From assembly GCA_018141845.1 (NCBI GenBank), contig CP073340.1, positions 1,079,001 to 1,143,000 on the forward strand: a stretch of 64,000 nucleotides of DNA. Direction: 5' to 3'. The stretch comes from Lachnospiraceae bacterium oral taxon 096 (GTDB taxonomy: Bacteria > Bacillota > Clostridia > Lachnospirales > Lachnospiraceae). Of the stretch, positions 36,067 through 44,651 are shown piece after piece; the stretch's first letter is position 1, and each line of letters opens with the position of its first letter. The notes below the pieces were generated by a model, which worked only from the letters and a program-made list of their open reading frames with translations, was not told where the DNA came from and did no database searches. Made by a program: the position numbers and the translations under genes.

Positions 36067-37161
36067 ATGTACGATTATTTAGTCGTTGGTGCAGGATTGT
36101 TTGGAGCAATCTTTGCAAGAGAGGCAAAATTAAAGGGAAAATCAGTATTGGTCATTGACAAAAGACCAAATGTCGCTGGAAATGTTTATACAGAAGAAAT
36201 TGAGGGAATTAATGTACATCAATATGGAGCACATATTTTCCATACAAATAATCAGAGAGTGTGGGACTACATCAATCAATTTGCTCAATTTAATCGCTTT
36301 ACCAATGCACCAGTAGCAAATTATAAGGGAGAGATTTATTCCTTGCCTTTTAATATGTACACATTTAATAAGATGTGGGGCGTGGTGACTCCACAAGAAG
36401 CTGAGGCAAAGATTGAAGAGCAGAGAAAAGCAGCAGGTATTACTGAGCCAAAGAATCTTGAGGAACAGGCAATTAGCTTGGTGGGAACAGATATCTATGA
36501 AAAGCTCATTAAGGGTTATACAATGAAACAATGGGGTAGAGATTGCAAGGATCTGCCAGCATTTATTATTAAGAGATTACCTGTTCGATTGACTTATGAC
36601 AACAACTACTTTAATGCACTTTATCAGGGAATTCCAATGGGCGGCTATACAAAGATGGTCGAGAACATCCTAGAGGGTGTGGAAGTTAGATTAAATGTGG
36701 ACTACTTAGAGCACAGAGAGGAATTGGATGTATTGGCTAAAAAGGTGATCTACACAGGTCCAATTGATGCCTACTTCGATTATCAATTGGGAGCACTTGA
36801 GTATCGAAGTGTGAGATTTGAGACGGAAGTATTGGATATGCCAAACTTTCAGGGCAACGCGGCTGTCAATTATACGGACGCAGAATCACCTTATACAAGA
36901 ATTATTGAGCACAAGTGGTTTGAGTTTGGTACACAGCCAAAGACAGTGATTAGTAAGGAATATAGCTCGGAGTGGAAGCTTGGAGATGAGCCATATTATC
37001 CAGTTAATGATGAGAAAAATTCAAAGCTATATCAGCAATATAGAGATTTGGCTGAGAAGGAACAAAAGGTTCTATTTGGCGGAAGACTTGGAGAGTATAG
37101 ATATTATGATATGGATGCAGTGATTGATTCAGCACTGCGTTTTTGTGAGAAAAACTTATAA
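36067..37161 (+). CDS. glf: UDP-galactopyranose mutase
   Basis: Flavoenzyme that interconverts UDP-galactopyranose and UDP-galactofuranose. 364 residues, typical length. The FAD-binding N-terminus is YDYLVVGAGLFGAIFA, followed by DKRPNVAGNVYTE, YGAHIFHTN and FNMYTF; PDAM-like arginines are in FIIKRLPVRLTYDNNYF; the end segment is LFGGRLGEYRYYDMDAVI. AGAAGGAGAC precedes the ATG. It supplies the donor for the two GlfT2-like enzymes 13-18 kb upstream in the same locus. Confidence 0.97.
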   Translation: MYDYLVVGAGLFGAIFAREAKLKGKSVLVIDKRPNVAGNVYTEEIEGINVHQYGAHIFHTNNQRVWDYINQFAQFNRFTNAPVANYKGEIYSLPFNMYTFNKMWGVVTPQEAEAKIEEQRKAAGITEPKNLEEQAISLVGTDIYEKLIKGYTMKQWGRDCKDLPAFIIKRLPVRLTYDNNYFNALYQGIPMGGYTKMVENILEGVEVRLNVDYLEHREELDVLAKKVIYTGPIDAYFDYQLGALEYRSVRFETEVLDMPNFQGNAAVNYTDAESPYTRIIEHKWFEFGTQPKTVISKEYSSEWKLGDEPYYPVNDEKNSKLYQQYRDLAEKEQKVLFGGRLGEYRYYDMDAVIDSALRFCEKNL

Positions 37162-37233
37162 AATTCATAAGATGGCGTAATTCTTAAGAATTTATTGTTT
37201 TGCCACAAAAACTGACAAAATGTGAGGCAAAGG

Positions 37234-37242
37234 TGTTATAAT
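37234..37242 (+). promoter_or_regulatory. Extended -10 promoter before the nucleotidyltransferase gene
   Basis: TGTTATAAT, with a weak CTGACA 19 bases upstream, 58 bases before the start codon. It gives this gene its own transcription start after glf. Confidence 0.6.
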
Positions 37243-37299
37243 AGTAGGACACTTTTAGACGCAAATGTGAATGATAGAGAGATATGGAGGCATAATAGT

Positions 37300-38220
37300 A
37301 TGGAGAAAACAGCATTAGTAATTATGGCAGCTGGAATTGGAAGTCGCTTTGGGGGCGGTATTAAGCAATTGGCACAGGTAGGACCAAGTGGAGAGATCAT
37401 TATGGATTACTCCATTCATGATGCATTGGAGGCAGGATTTAATAAGGTCGTATTTATTATTCGAAAGGATCTTGAAAAGGACTTTAAGGAGATTATTGGC
37501 AATCGAATTTCAAAAATTGTTGAGGTCGAGTATGCCTATCAGGAACTTGATGACATCCCAGAAAAGTTTAAGGGAAAATGGGATAGAAAGAAGCCTTGGG
37601 GAACAGGTCAGGCCATTCTTGCAGCAAAAAATGTCATTCATGAGCCATTTGTCGTTATCAACGCAGACGACTACTATGGCAAGGAGTGCTTTGTAAAGTT
37701 ACATGATTATCTAGTTAATCAGATGGATGTCAATGAAAATCCAATGGATCTTTGTATGGCAGGTTTTAAGTTGGCGAATACACTCAGTGACAATGGCGGT
37801 GTGACTAGGGGAGTTTGCCACATCAAGGACAATAAGCTCTCTGAAGTGACGGAGACCTATGAAATTCAAATGGTGGATGGAAAGTTGAGTGCAAAAGATG
37901 ATGATGGTCAGGATGTTGAGGTAGAACTTGACAGTGCTGTTTCGATGAATATGTGGGGCTTACATCCAAAGTTTATTGAGGTGCTCGACAAAGGATTTGA
38001 GGTCTTTCTTGAGAAGTTGCCAGAAAGCGATATCAAGAAAGAATATCTCTTGCCTAGAATTATTGACCGCATGTTAAAGTCAGGGGAAGCTACTGTTGAG
38101 GTGCTTCGCACAGATGACAAGTGGTTTGGTGTGACTTATCAGGAGGACAAGCAGATTGTAATTGACTCCATTCGAGAGCTGATCAGTAATGGAGTTTATA
38201 AGGAAAAGTTGTTTAGTTAG
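37300..38220 (+). CDS. Sugar-phosphate / MobA-like nucleotidyltransferase
   Basis: 306-residue cytosolic enzyme of the NTP-transferase superfamily. The signature MAAGIGSRFGGGIKQL (residues 9-24) binds the nucleotide; VINADDYYGKECF holds the metal-binding Asp pair; KPWGTGQAILAA is the substrate loop. The substrate sugar phosphate is not identifiable from these motifs. ATG 37300 is preceded by GGAGG 9 bases away and lies downstream of an extended -10 promoter; the longer ORF from 37222 starts before that promoter. It sits between glf and a glycosyltransferase, so a role in activating a glycan precursor is likely. Confidence 0.8.
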   Translation: MEKTALVIMAAGIGSRFGGGIKQLAQVGPSGEIIMDYSIHDALEAGFNKVVFIIRKDLEKDFKEIIGNRISKIVEVEYAYQELDDIPEKFKGKWDRKKPWGTGQAILAAKNVIHEPFVVINADDYYGKECFVKLHDYLVNQMDVNENPMDLCMAGFKLANTLSDNGGVTRGVCHIKDNKLSEVTETYEIQMVDGKLSAKDDDGQDVEVELDSAVSMNMWGLHPKFIEVLDKGFEVFLEKLPESDIKKEYLLPRIIDRMLKSGEATVEVLRTDDKWFGVTYQEDKQIVIDSIRELISNGVYKEKLFS

Positions 38221-38231
38221 GTGATAAGAGA

Positions 38232-38383
38232 TATCTATATAGATAGAGATAATAAAAATATTTATATAGGGTGTTTTTAGGGAGTACTAAGGGGACGGAT
38301 ATATCTACACATCTGTCGTTTACTTTAAATAGACAATAGATATAGATAGGAGACAGCTTGATGCATTGTATGTATCAAGCTGT
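38232..38383. other. AT-rich intergenic stretch with two inverted repeats
   Basis: A 14 bp palindrome TATCTATATAGATA at 38232-38245 and a perfect 10 bp stem ACAGCTTGAT / ATCAAGCTGT at 38353-38383 with an 11-base loop. GATATAGATA-like words recur between them. No T-run follows the second hairpin. The 213-base gap contains no gene I can support. Confidence 0.5.
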
Positions 38384-38433
38384 TGTGTAACATAGGAGTA
38401 AGAAAAACAATTGTAATTTTGGGGAGATTTGTA

Positions 38434-39615
38434 ATGAAAAATTGTTTAGTTATTCTTCCAAGACAGATTTTTCCTATTGTTAGTGGATATTCTAATAAAA
38501 ATTATAATCTTTTAATGGCGCTTGCAAAAAAATATAAAGTTAGAGTAATTATTATAACTACGGATGATATTATAGAGGAAGAGAAAAAGTTTTATATAGA
38601 GCAAAATATCAATTTCACTAGTGTTAAGCTTTCTAGATGGAAGATGATTTTTCATATATTGATTGCATTTTGTAAGAGAGAACCACTGCAAATAGGTTAC
38701 TATTATGATAAAAGTGTTCAACAAGTAGTAGATCAATATGCAAAAAAATCTGATATTTGTATTGCTGCTTTGGTAAGAACTTGGAAATATCTAGAAAAAT
38801 ATTGTGTTCAAAAAGAAAAGATTGTTGTTTTTGATATGGTAGATTCTATTGCTTTGAATTATAAGAATTCAAAGGAGAAAGTGGGATCATTTTTTTGGAA
38901 ATTTATCTATGGGATAGAAGAAAATAGATTATTAGTTTATGAGAACAAGGCTATTCAATTGAGCCAAGTGACTTATTTATTTAATGCAAAGGAATATCAT
39001 TATTGGAAAGATTCGGGAAATGTTTCCTTGTTGCCTCACGGTGTAGAAGACAAGCTTTTTACTTATGAAAAAGTAGATCGTAAATATTTTGGATCAGTTG
39101 CTTTTATTGGAAAAATGAACTATCAACCTAATATAGATGCTATGCTTTGGTACATTCGACATATTCATGTAAACATTGGAACTAGGGTTCCCCTAGTTAT
39201 TGTTGGTGCTTATCCGACTAAAGAACTAGAGGAGGAAGCAAAAAAAATTGGAAATGTAACGGTGACAGGTTTTGTAGAAGATCCGTATATTTATTTGAAT
39301 TCTGCATTAGCAGTGATTGCACCTATGCAGACAGGTGGAGGAATTCAGAATAAAGTATTAGAGGGTATGGCTCTTGGAAAAGTAACTATTGTAACGAGTT
39401 TGGCAGCTGACTCTATGGTAGGAATAGAAGATGGAAAGCATTTATTGATAGCGAATTCACCTGAAGAATTTCAAAAAAAAATTTTGGAAGTAGCGGATTC
39501 ACCAGATAAATTTAGACAAATTGGAATGAATGCTAAAGATCTGATTAAGTTAAAATATACTTGGGGGACATATGCAAAAAAATATATTGAAGGTATTGAA
39601 GAAGTAGATGGATGA
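38434..39615 (+). CDS. Family 1/4 glycosyltransferase
   Basis: GT-B fold transferase, 393 residues. N-terminal acceptor domain with FPIVSGYSNKNYNLLMAL; C-terminal donor domain from about residue 200, with LLPHGVEDKLFTY, VAFIGKMNYQPNIDAM and APMQTGGGIQNKVLEGMALGK, which contains the nucleotide-sugar-binding region. ATG 38434 has GGGGAG 7 bases upstream; the ORF start 38383 has none. Codon use is more AT-rich than its neighbours, a possible sign of separate acquisition. The last 8 bases overlap the radical SAM gene. Confidence 0.85.
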   Translation: MKNCLVILPRQIFPIVSGYSNKNYNLLMALAKKYKVRVIIITTDDIIEEEKKFYIEQNINFTSVKLSRWKMIFHILIAFCKREPLQIGYYYDKSVQQVVDQYAKKSDICIAALVRTWKYLEKYCVQKEKIVVFDMVDSIALNYKNSKEKVGSFFWKFIYGIEENRLLVYENKAIQLSQVTYLFNAKEYHYWKDSGNVSLLPHGVEDKLFTYEKVDRKYFGSVAFIGKMNYQPNIDAMLWYIRHIHVNIGTRVPLVIVGAYPTKELEEEAKKIGNVTVTGFVEDPYIYLNSALAVIAPMQTGGGIQNKVLEGMALGKVTIVTSLAADSMVGIEDGKHLLIANSPEEFQKKILEVADSPDKFRQIGMNAKDLIKLKYTWGTYAKKYIEGIEEVDG

Positions 39616-40498
39616 AAGAATAAGTGTCAATACTTGGCTGAAGCATCACTATGGCGTGAAGGTGTATAAATTGGCACTTTCTACGGGATGCACCTGTCCA
39701 AATCGGGATGGCACCCTCTCTACGGGAGGTTGTATCTTTTGTGATGGCGCAGGGGCATTTGCACAGAGGGGCGATATTAAAGAGCAAATCAAAGAGGCAA
39801 GGGACCTCGTGTCAAAGAAGGTAAAGCCAGGAACAAAGTACATCGCCTATTTTCAATCCTTTACCAATACTTATGGCAAGCCGCCAGAAGAATTAGAAAA
39901 GATGTATAGGGAAGCGATTGAGCCAGAGGATGTTGCGGCCATTTCGATTGCGACAAGACCAGATTGTTTGTCAGAGGAAATAATGGAAGTGCTTGTTCGC
40001 ATTCATCGTGTTAAGCCTGTATGGATTGAGCTTGGCTTGCAGACCATACACGAGCAGACGGCAATATACATCAATCGCCAATATTCTCTAAGTGTATTTG
40101 ATGATGCAATGAAAAGATTAAAGGCCAGAGGAATGACGGTGATTGTCCATCAGATGCTTGGTCTTCCGGGGGAGACAAAGAAAATGATGGTGGAGACATC
40201 AAGATATATTGGAAAAAGTGGAGCAGATGGAGTTAAATTACATCTATTACATATTTTGGCGGGAACAAAGATGGCCAGAGAGTGGAAAAAAGGAAAAGTT
40301 TCGGTATTATCACTTGAGGAATATATTGATATTTTAATTGATTGTCTTTATGTATTGCCAAAAGAAGTGATTCTTCATCGCTTGACTGGAGATGGGCAGA
40401 AAAAGGATCTTTTGGCACCACTTTGGAGTGGAGATAAGAAGAGAGTCATGAATACAGTGAAAAAGGCATTAGAAGAGGCAGGGATTATCATTGTGTAA
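39608..40498 (+). CDS. Radical SAM protein, YhcC/TIGR01212 family
   Basis: 296-residue member of the TIGR01212 radical SAM family (YhcC of E. coli, YtqA of Bacillus), whose reaction is not settled. The iron-sulfur cluster cysteines are in CTCPNRDGTLSTGGCIFC; other conserved parts are AYFQSFTNTYGKPPEELEKMY, ATRPDCLSEE and ELGLQTIHEQTA. It starts inside the end of the preceding gene and probably shares its transcript, though its function is likely unrelated to glycan synthesis. A bidirectional terminator overlaps its stop codon. Confidence 0.9.
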   Translation: MDERISVNTWLKHHYGVKVYKLALSTGCTCPNRDGTLSTGGCIFCDGAGAFAQRGDIKEQIKEARDLVSKKVKPGTKYIAYFQSFTNTYGKPPEELEKMYREAIEPEDVAAISIATRPDCLSEEIMEVLVRIHRVKPVWIELGLQTIHEQTAIYINRQYSLSVFDDAMKRLKARGMTVIVHQMLGLPGETKKMMVETSRYIGKSGADGVKLHLLHILAGTKMAREWKKGKVSVLSLEEYIDILIDCLYVLPKEVILHRLTGDGQKKDLLAPLWSGDKKRVMNTVKKALEEAGIIIV

Positions 40499-40511
40499 TC
40501 TCTGCCTCTTT
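40474..40511. terminator. Bidirectional terminator between convergent genes
   Basis: AGAGGCAGGGATTA and TAATCTCTGCCTCT form a 14 bp stem (one G-T pair), loop TCATTGTG. The left arm lies inside the end of the radical SAM gene. It separates that gene from the acyltransferase on the minus strand. Confidence 0.7.
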
Positions 40512-40542
40512 GCTGTTCTCTTTTAGTTTTATTTTATATATT

Positions 40543-41568
40543 CTATGGTCGCTTTCCAGAGAGAATGCGATAGAATCGTGGGCAGATATGCCTACAAATT
40601 TCTGCACAGAGATTGGCTAAAAGAAAGATATAAATAGGCATACCCAGATATAAAATTCCAGCAAAGAGCTGAGTGTGAGGCAAAAATCTTGCTCCAATTT
40701 TATTAATTATGCGAATGAATGAAAAGTGAATGGCATAGATGAAGAATGAACGCTGAAATAGGTTGGGAAGAGTATGGGAGGATGGACAAAATAGGCTGAG
40801 CCATATTCCAAATGCACCAAAAAAGCGAGAGAGAACAATACAGAGTACACTGGAAAGAGCCTCTGATAAGTAAAAGGTAAATATGCCTAAAAAAATGAAA
40901 AATAGACCAAAGACGAAGCGAGATATCGAAATTTTTTCTTCAATAAATTCTTGGGCATGAAGTGCCCCATATCCTGCCACAGTGTAGTACCAGATGGCAT
41001 CTTCATTGATATAAATAATATTAATTTTATAGTAAATGACGAAACTCAATAGAATAATAAAACATATTCCCACAATGCGATTTTTAATTCCTATATAGAG
41101 CAGTGGAGAAATCCCAATCAATAATAGGAGTTGAAAGACAAACCAAAAGACATAGTTGTAGCGGTAGTGCAATAAAATACTTGGCAATTCATGGATAGAA
41201 AAAGAGATTTTTCCCTTTCCCACAATTTCAGTCCAAAAGGGAAGACGGCTGGCAATAAAGTAGCCGAGGTAGTAGAGTCCATTCCATACAATATAGGGAA
41301 TAAAGACAGAAAAAAAGCGTCGCTTCCACTTCAATGGCAATTTTTTTATTGTGAAATCTCGAAAAAATAGATATCCAGAGACCATAAAAAAGCCAGCGAC
41401 TGCCATTTGTCCAATAGAAGCAATGGTTTCCTCAAGTCTAGCAATTGTGCTGGTGTGGTCATTGATACCTATAAATAGCTCAACATTGAGTGCGTGATTA
41501 TAGATGACAATAAAACTAAGCAATGTCATCATCAAATATATCTTTGTGTGAAAATATGTCTTGTCCAT
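40543..41568 (-). CDS. Acyltransferase family 3 membrane protein
   Basis: 341-residue integral membrane protein with about ten hydrophobic segments, of the family of O-acetyltransferases such as OafA. The conserved His is in FIVIYNHALNVELF near the N-terminus (about residue 25); VAGFFMVSGYLFFRDF and RRFFSVFIPYIVWNGLYYL are typical. It probably modifies a surface glycan with an acetyl or other short acyl group. There is no Shine-Dalgarno before its ATG, and the promoter-like -10 ends only 6 bases upstream, suggesting a leaderless message. It is downstream of the GH25 gene but separated by a terminator. Confidence 0.83.
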   Translation of the reverse strand: MDKTYFHTKIYLMMTLLSFIVIYNHALNVELFIGINDHTSTIARLEETIASIGQMAVAGFFMVSGYLFFRDFTIKKLPLKWKRRFFSVFIPYIVWNGLYYLGYFIASRLPFWTEIVGKGKISFSIHELPSILLHYRYNYVFWFVFQLLLLIGISPLLYIGIKNRIVGICFIILLSFVIYYKINIIYINEDAIWYYTVAGYGALHAQEFIEEKISISRFVFGLFFIFLGIFTFYLSEALSSVLCIVLSRFFGAFGIWLSLFCPSSHTLPNLFQRSFFIYAIHFSFIRIINKIGARFLPHTQLFAGILYLGMPIYIFLLANLCAEICRHICPRFYRILSGKRP

Positions 41569-41574
41569 GTTAGT

Positions 41575-41603
41575 ATCATAGCACTATGTGAGAAAAAAAA
41601 CAA
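41575..41603 (-). promoter_or_regulatory. Promoter of the acyltransferase gene, probably leaderless
   Basis: On the minus strand: TTGTTT (41603-41598), 17 bases, TATGAT (41580-41575) with an extended TG. Only 6 bases separate the -10 from the ATG, so transcription would start at or next to the start codon. The -35 lies in the T-run of the upstream terminator. Confidence 0.5.
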
Positions 41604-41624
41604 GGAGACGGAAAAACCGTCTCC
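41591..41624 (-). terminator. Terminator of the GH25 gene
   Basis: On the minus strand GGAGACGG, loop TTTTT, CCGTCTCC, then TTG and eight T residues. Confidence 0.85.
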
Positions 41625-41633
41625 GATAATAAT

Positions 41634-43382
41634 TTATTTTTTAATACCTGGACCATGAGAAGCATCATCTGTGTAGGCACCACCATTATATCCTGTTGCG
41701 GCACTGGTTGAAGTGATGATATCTGAACCAGGACCAGAGATAACAGAGGTTGAAGATTCGCTTTCTGTGTTGGTCTGTGCACTGCTTGTGTCATCCGTTG
41801 CCTGTTCCGTACTTGCTTGTGTACTACTTTCTTGCGAATTGTTGTCCTCAGTAGTAGTTGATGTTGTCGTACTTTGCGTGCTAGTTGTGTCATTAGTTTG
41901 AGCAGTCGCAGTATCAACTTGGAAGGCATTATCTGCACCACCAGTTGTGGTAGTATCATCAATGTGAATGCTGGCCGACTTAACATGCCCACCACCTGTG
42001 CTAACCAAAAGGGCATTTCCGCTGTAGCCAGAAAGTGCACCGCTTGCATTGGCATAGTATTGAGCACCATTTAGGGTGACCATAGTATTACTTAACATAT
42101 GTCCGTCATTGGCAAGATAATAGACTTTGCCATTGGACTTGATGGTACCAGTCAGCATTTTTCCTGAGTTGTCCATAAAGTACCAAAGACCGCCGACCAT
42201 ATACCAGCCACTGCGCATGGCACCTGAGGCATCGAGATAGTACCAATTTCTACCATCTTTGATCCAACCAGTTTTCATTGCACCACTGGAAGATAGATAG
42301 TAGTAATTTTTTCCATCGTTGACCCAACCGGTTTTCATCTTTCCATTTTTTAGCATATAGTACCAAAGATTTTTGTCTTTGACCCAACCAGTGACCATCG
42401 CACCACTGGCGTTCGCATAGTACCAAGAATTTGCATCTTTAATCCAACCAGTTTTCATCACACCACTGGAATCTAGATAATACTTTTTGTTTCCAGTGGC
42501 AATCCAGCCGGTGAGCTTTGTTCCACTAGAGCCAAGATAGTACCACTTATTCTGATCAAATACCCAAGTGTTTTTTTGTGGTTGATAATTCTTGTAGTAG
42601 TATTGCTTTCCACCAATATTTCTCCAAGTGGTAGCCAAAGTCTTTCCCTCAAAACTCTTGTATTGAAAATCGATGTCGACATCCCCTTGAATACCCGCAA
42701 CCTTTGCTGTACTGCTGGCTTGCCACATCACAGGGGTGGCAAAGGTGTGCTTGATATTGTAGCGAGCAACCCAAATGGGATATTTTTTGGGAATATTGCT
42801 GTCGAATTTATTGGAAATCCAGTAGTCATTGGCATAGATAATCGGATAATAGCCTGCGGCTTTAATCTTATTGCAAAAGGTGTCGATAATCTGAGTCAGT
42901 TGACTTTTGGAGAGACTGCCCTGTGTGGCATCATCCTCAATATCGTAGGCGATGGGGTAGGAAATAGGATAGTCCTTGACCAAGTTGAGCACAAAATCCG
43001 CCTCTTTTGCGGCTTCTGTGGTATTGGTTGCACGGGAGTAAATATAGGCTCCGAGTTTTACACCATTTTGTGCTGCATTTTTTGCGTTGGCATGAAATTG
43101 CTCGTCAAGTCCGGTCTTTGCCTTAGTGCCAATCATAACAAATTGAATGTCATCCTTTGAAGCCTTTGTCCAATCAATCGTGCCCTGCCATTTGGAAACA
43201 TCAATGCCTCTGGCAATAACTCCATTTAAGGAAGAGCCGTCATACATTAAATAACTGCCATCATTTTGCTTTTTCCATGCATTGGCGGGATCGACGGCGG
43301 CCTGCGAGGAGATTGTTGTGGGAAAAGATAAGATAGCGGCAAGAACCATTGCACTTAAGCAAAATTTATTTTTTTTGTACAT
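41634..43382 (-). CDS. GH25 lysozyme with choline-binding repeats
   Basis: Secreted 582-residue muramidase. Signal peptide about 1-28 (cleavage near SSQAA). GH25 domain about 55-250: RGIDVSKWQGTIDW with catalytic Asp 61 and YDIEDD with Asp 147/Glu 149. Then about eight 20-residue cell-wall-binding repeats of the form TGWxxxxxxWYYxxxxGxM (about 255-450), which bind phosphocholine in pneumococcal relatives. A Thr/Ser-rich tail (about 475-565) ends with HGPGIKK; no LPXTG motif. It lies 17 bases after another repeat protein on the same strand, and AGAAAGGAA precedes the ATG. It likely remodels peptidoglycan while held to choline-bearing glycans. Confidence 0.92.
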   Translation of the reverse strand: MYKKNKFCLSAMVLAAILSFPTTISSQAAVDPANAWKKQNDGSYLMYDGSSLNGVIARGIDVSKWQGTIDWTKASKDDIQFVMIGTKAKTGLDEQFHANAKNAAQNGVKLGAYIYSRATNTTEAAKEADFVLNLVKDYPISYPIAYDIEDDATQGSLSKSQLTQIIDTFCNKIKAAGYYPIIYANDYWISNKFDSNIPKKYPIWVARYNIKHTFATPVMWQASSTAKVAGIQGDVDIDFQYKSFEGKTLATTWRNIGGKQYYYKNYQPQKNTWVFDQNKWYYLGSSGTKLTGWIATGNKKYYLDSSGVMKTGWIKDANSWYYANASGAMVTGWVKDKNLWYYMLKNGKMKTGWVNDGKNYYYLSSSGAMKTGWIKDGRNWYYLDASGAMRSGWYMVGGLWYFMDNSGKMLTGTIKSNGKVYYLANDGHMLSNTMVTLNGAQYYANASGALSGYSGNALLVSTGGGHVKSASIHIDDTTTTGGADNAFQVDTATAQTNDTTSTQSTTTSTTTEDNNSQESSTQASTEQATDDTSSAQTNTESESSTSVISGPGSDIITSTSAATGYNGGAYTDDASHGPGIKK

Positions 43383-43399
43383 GGTATTCCTTTCTGCTT

Positions 43400-44578
43400 T
43401 TATCTTGGACCATCTGTGCGTCCCTCTTGTAGTCCGCCATCACGATTTACATTGCTTGGCTTTGATGAGGCAACAGGTTTTGATGGACTGGCTTTTGTTG
43501 TTTCCTTTGCCACTGTAGTTGCAGCAGTTGATGATTGAGCCACTGCAGTTGATGATTGATCTACTGCTGTTGATGTTGCGGAGGCAAGATTCGTTGGCCC
43601 TTGGTTGCCAATGACATTGCCAGGATTTGACTTAGCATCAGCCTTGGTCTGGGCAGTAGAAGAACCACTGGTTGTCTCTGCAGTAGTCGTCTGTGCAGCA
43701 CTTGTAAATGGCTCTGGCACAGTAGCAGCAGATGAACTTGCCTTTCCGCCAGTGTAAACACCATTTTTATCAAAGGTGTAACTCTCGTTTCCAATCTTGA
43801 CGGTCGTATTGATGGCCATTTTTCCGTCACTATCTTCTCTTAAGTAGTAGAATTTGTTGCCTGACTTTACCCAGCCTTTCATCAAGAAGCCACTAGAATT
43901 AAAGTAGTACCAACCATCACCAACTTTTTTCCATCCCTTAGTCATTCGTCCAAGATGTTTGTCACTTTCATCGAGATAGTAGCGATTGGTGCCGACATTG
44001 ATCCAGCCTGTCTTCATCACGCCAGCATTGTCCATAAAGTAGTAATTGCCATCAATTTCCTTCCAATCGGTGACCATTTTTCCGTCTTTGGCAAAGTAGT
44101 ACCACTTATTATCAATTTTTTTCCAGCCAAAAGTACAGCGACCGTCAGCCTTAAAGTAGTACCAATGATTGTCCATATTTCGCCAACCAACAGCCATTGC
44201 ACCATTGCTTCGCATATAGTAGTAGTTGCCATCAATTTTTAGCCAGCCAGAAGAGACCATTACGCCATCTGAAAGATTGTAATACCAAGTATTTCCATCT
44301 TTAATCCAACCAAGATTCATCAAACCACTGCTCTTAAAGTAATACCATTTTTTATTGATGTCCTTCCAACCGATGGACATATTTCCAGTGTCAAGATCCA
44401 TATAGTAGTAGCCATCTCTTGTCTGTATCCAGCCCTTATGTTTTGTTCCATTTGTGTCGTAATATACCCAAGACTTGTCCTCATTGACCCAGCCACTCGC
44501 TGCGAATGCATTCCATGTAGGGGCAATGGTCAAGATACCGGTAAGTGCAAGTGTTGCCATTTGCTTTAACTGTCTCAT
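43400..44578 (-). CDS. Secreted choline-binding-repeat protein
   Basis: 392 residues: signal peptide about 1-27 (AFAAS), about eleven GWxxxxxxWYYFxxxGxM repeats (about 28-275), then a low-complexity Ser/Thr/Ala tail (SSTAVAQSSTAATTVA) ending in EGRTDGPR. No catalytic domain is present. The repeats belong to the cell-wall-binding type that recognises choline in pneumococcus; some relatives bind glucans instead. It is first in a two-gene unit with the GH25 lysozyme. GGAGG lies 6 bases before the ATG and an extended -10 is about 45 bases upstream. Confidence 0.9.
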   Translation of the reverse strand: MRQLKQMATLALTGILTIAPTWNAFAASGWVNEDKSWVYYDTNGTKHKGWIQTRDGYYYMDLDTGNMSIGWKDINKKWYYFKSSGLMNLGWIKDGNTWYYNLSDGVMVSSGWLKIDGNYYYMRSNGAMAVGWRNMDNHWYYFKADGRCTFGWKKIDNKWYYFAKDGKMVTDWKEIDGNYYFMDNAGVMKTGWINVGTNRYYLDESDKHLGRMTKGWKKVGDGWYYFNSSGFLMKGWVKSGNKFYYLREDSDGKMAINTTVKIGNESYTFDKNGVYTGGKASSSAATVPEPFTSAAQTTTAETTSGSSTAQTKADAKSNPGNVIGNQGPTNLASATSTAVDQSSTAVAQSSTAATTVAKETTKASPSKPVASSKPSNVNRDGGLQEGRTDGPR

Positions 44579-44621
44579 CTATACCTCCTAAAATTTCATT
44601 GCTATCAGTATGTATAGAGAG

Positions 44622-44630
44622 ATTATAACA
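44622..44630 (-). promoter_or_regulatory. Extended -10 promoter of the choline-binding protein operon
   Basis: Minus strand TGTTATAAT, 43 bases upstream of the start codon at 44578; no clear -35. Confidence 0.6.
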
Positions 44631-44651
44631 TAATGTGTGTGAAAAAAGTTC

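Noticed and set aside
41576..42070. 164-residue minus-strand frame overlapping the lysozyme tail
   Set aside because: It is an out-of-frame reading of the Ser/Thr-rich repeat region of the GH25 gene.
42576..43160. 194-residue plus-strand frame opposite the GH25 domain
   Set aside because: The minus-strand frame encodes an unmistakable GH25 lysozyme; the opposite frame matches nothing and has no start signals.
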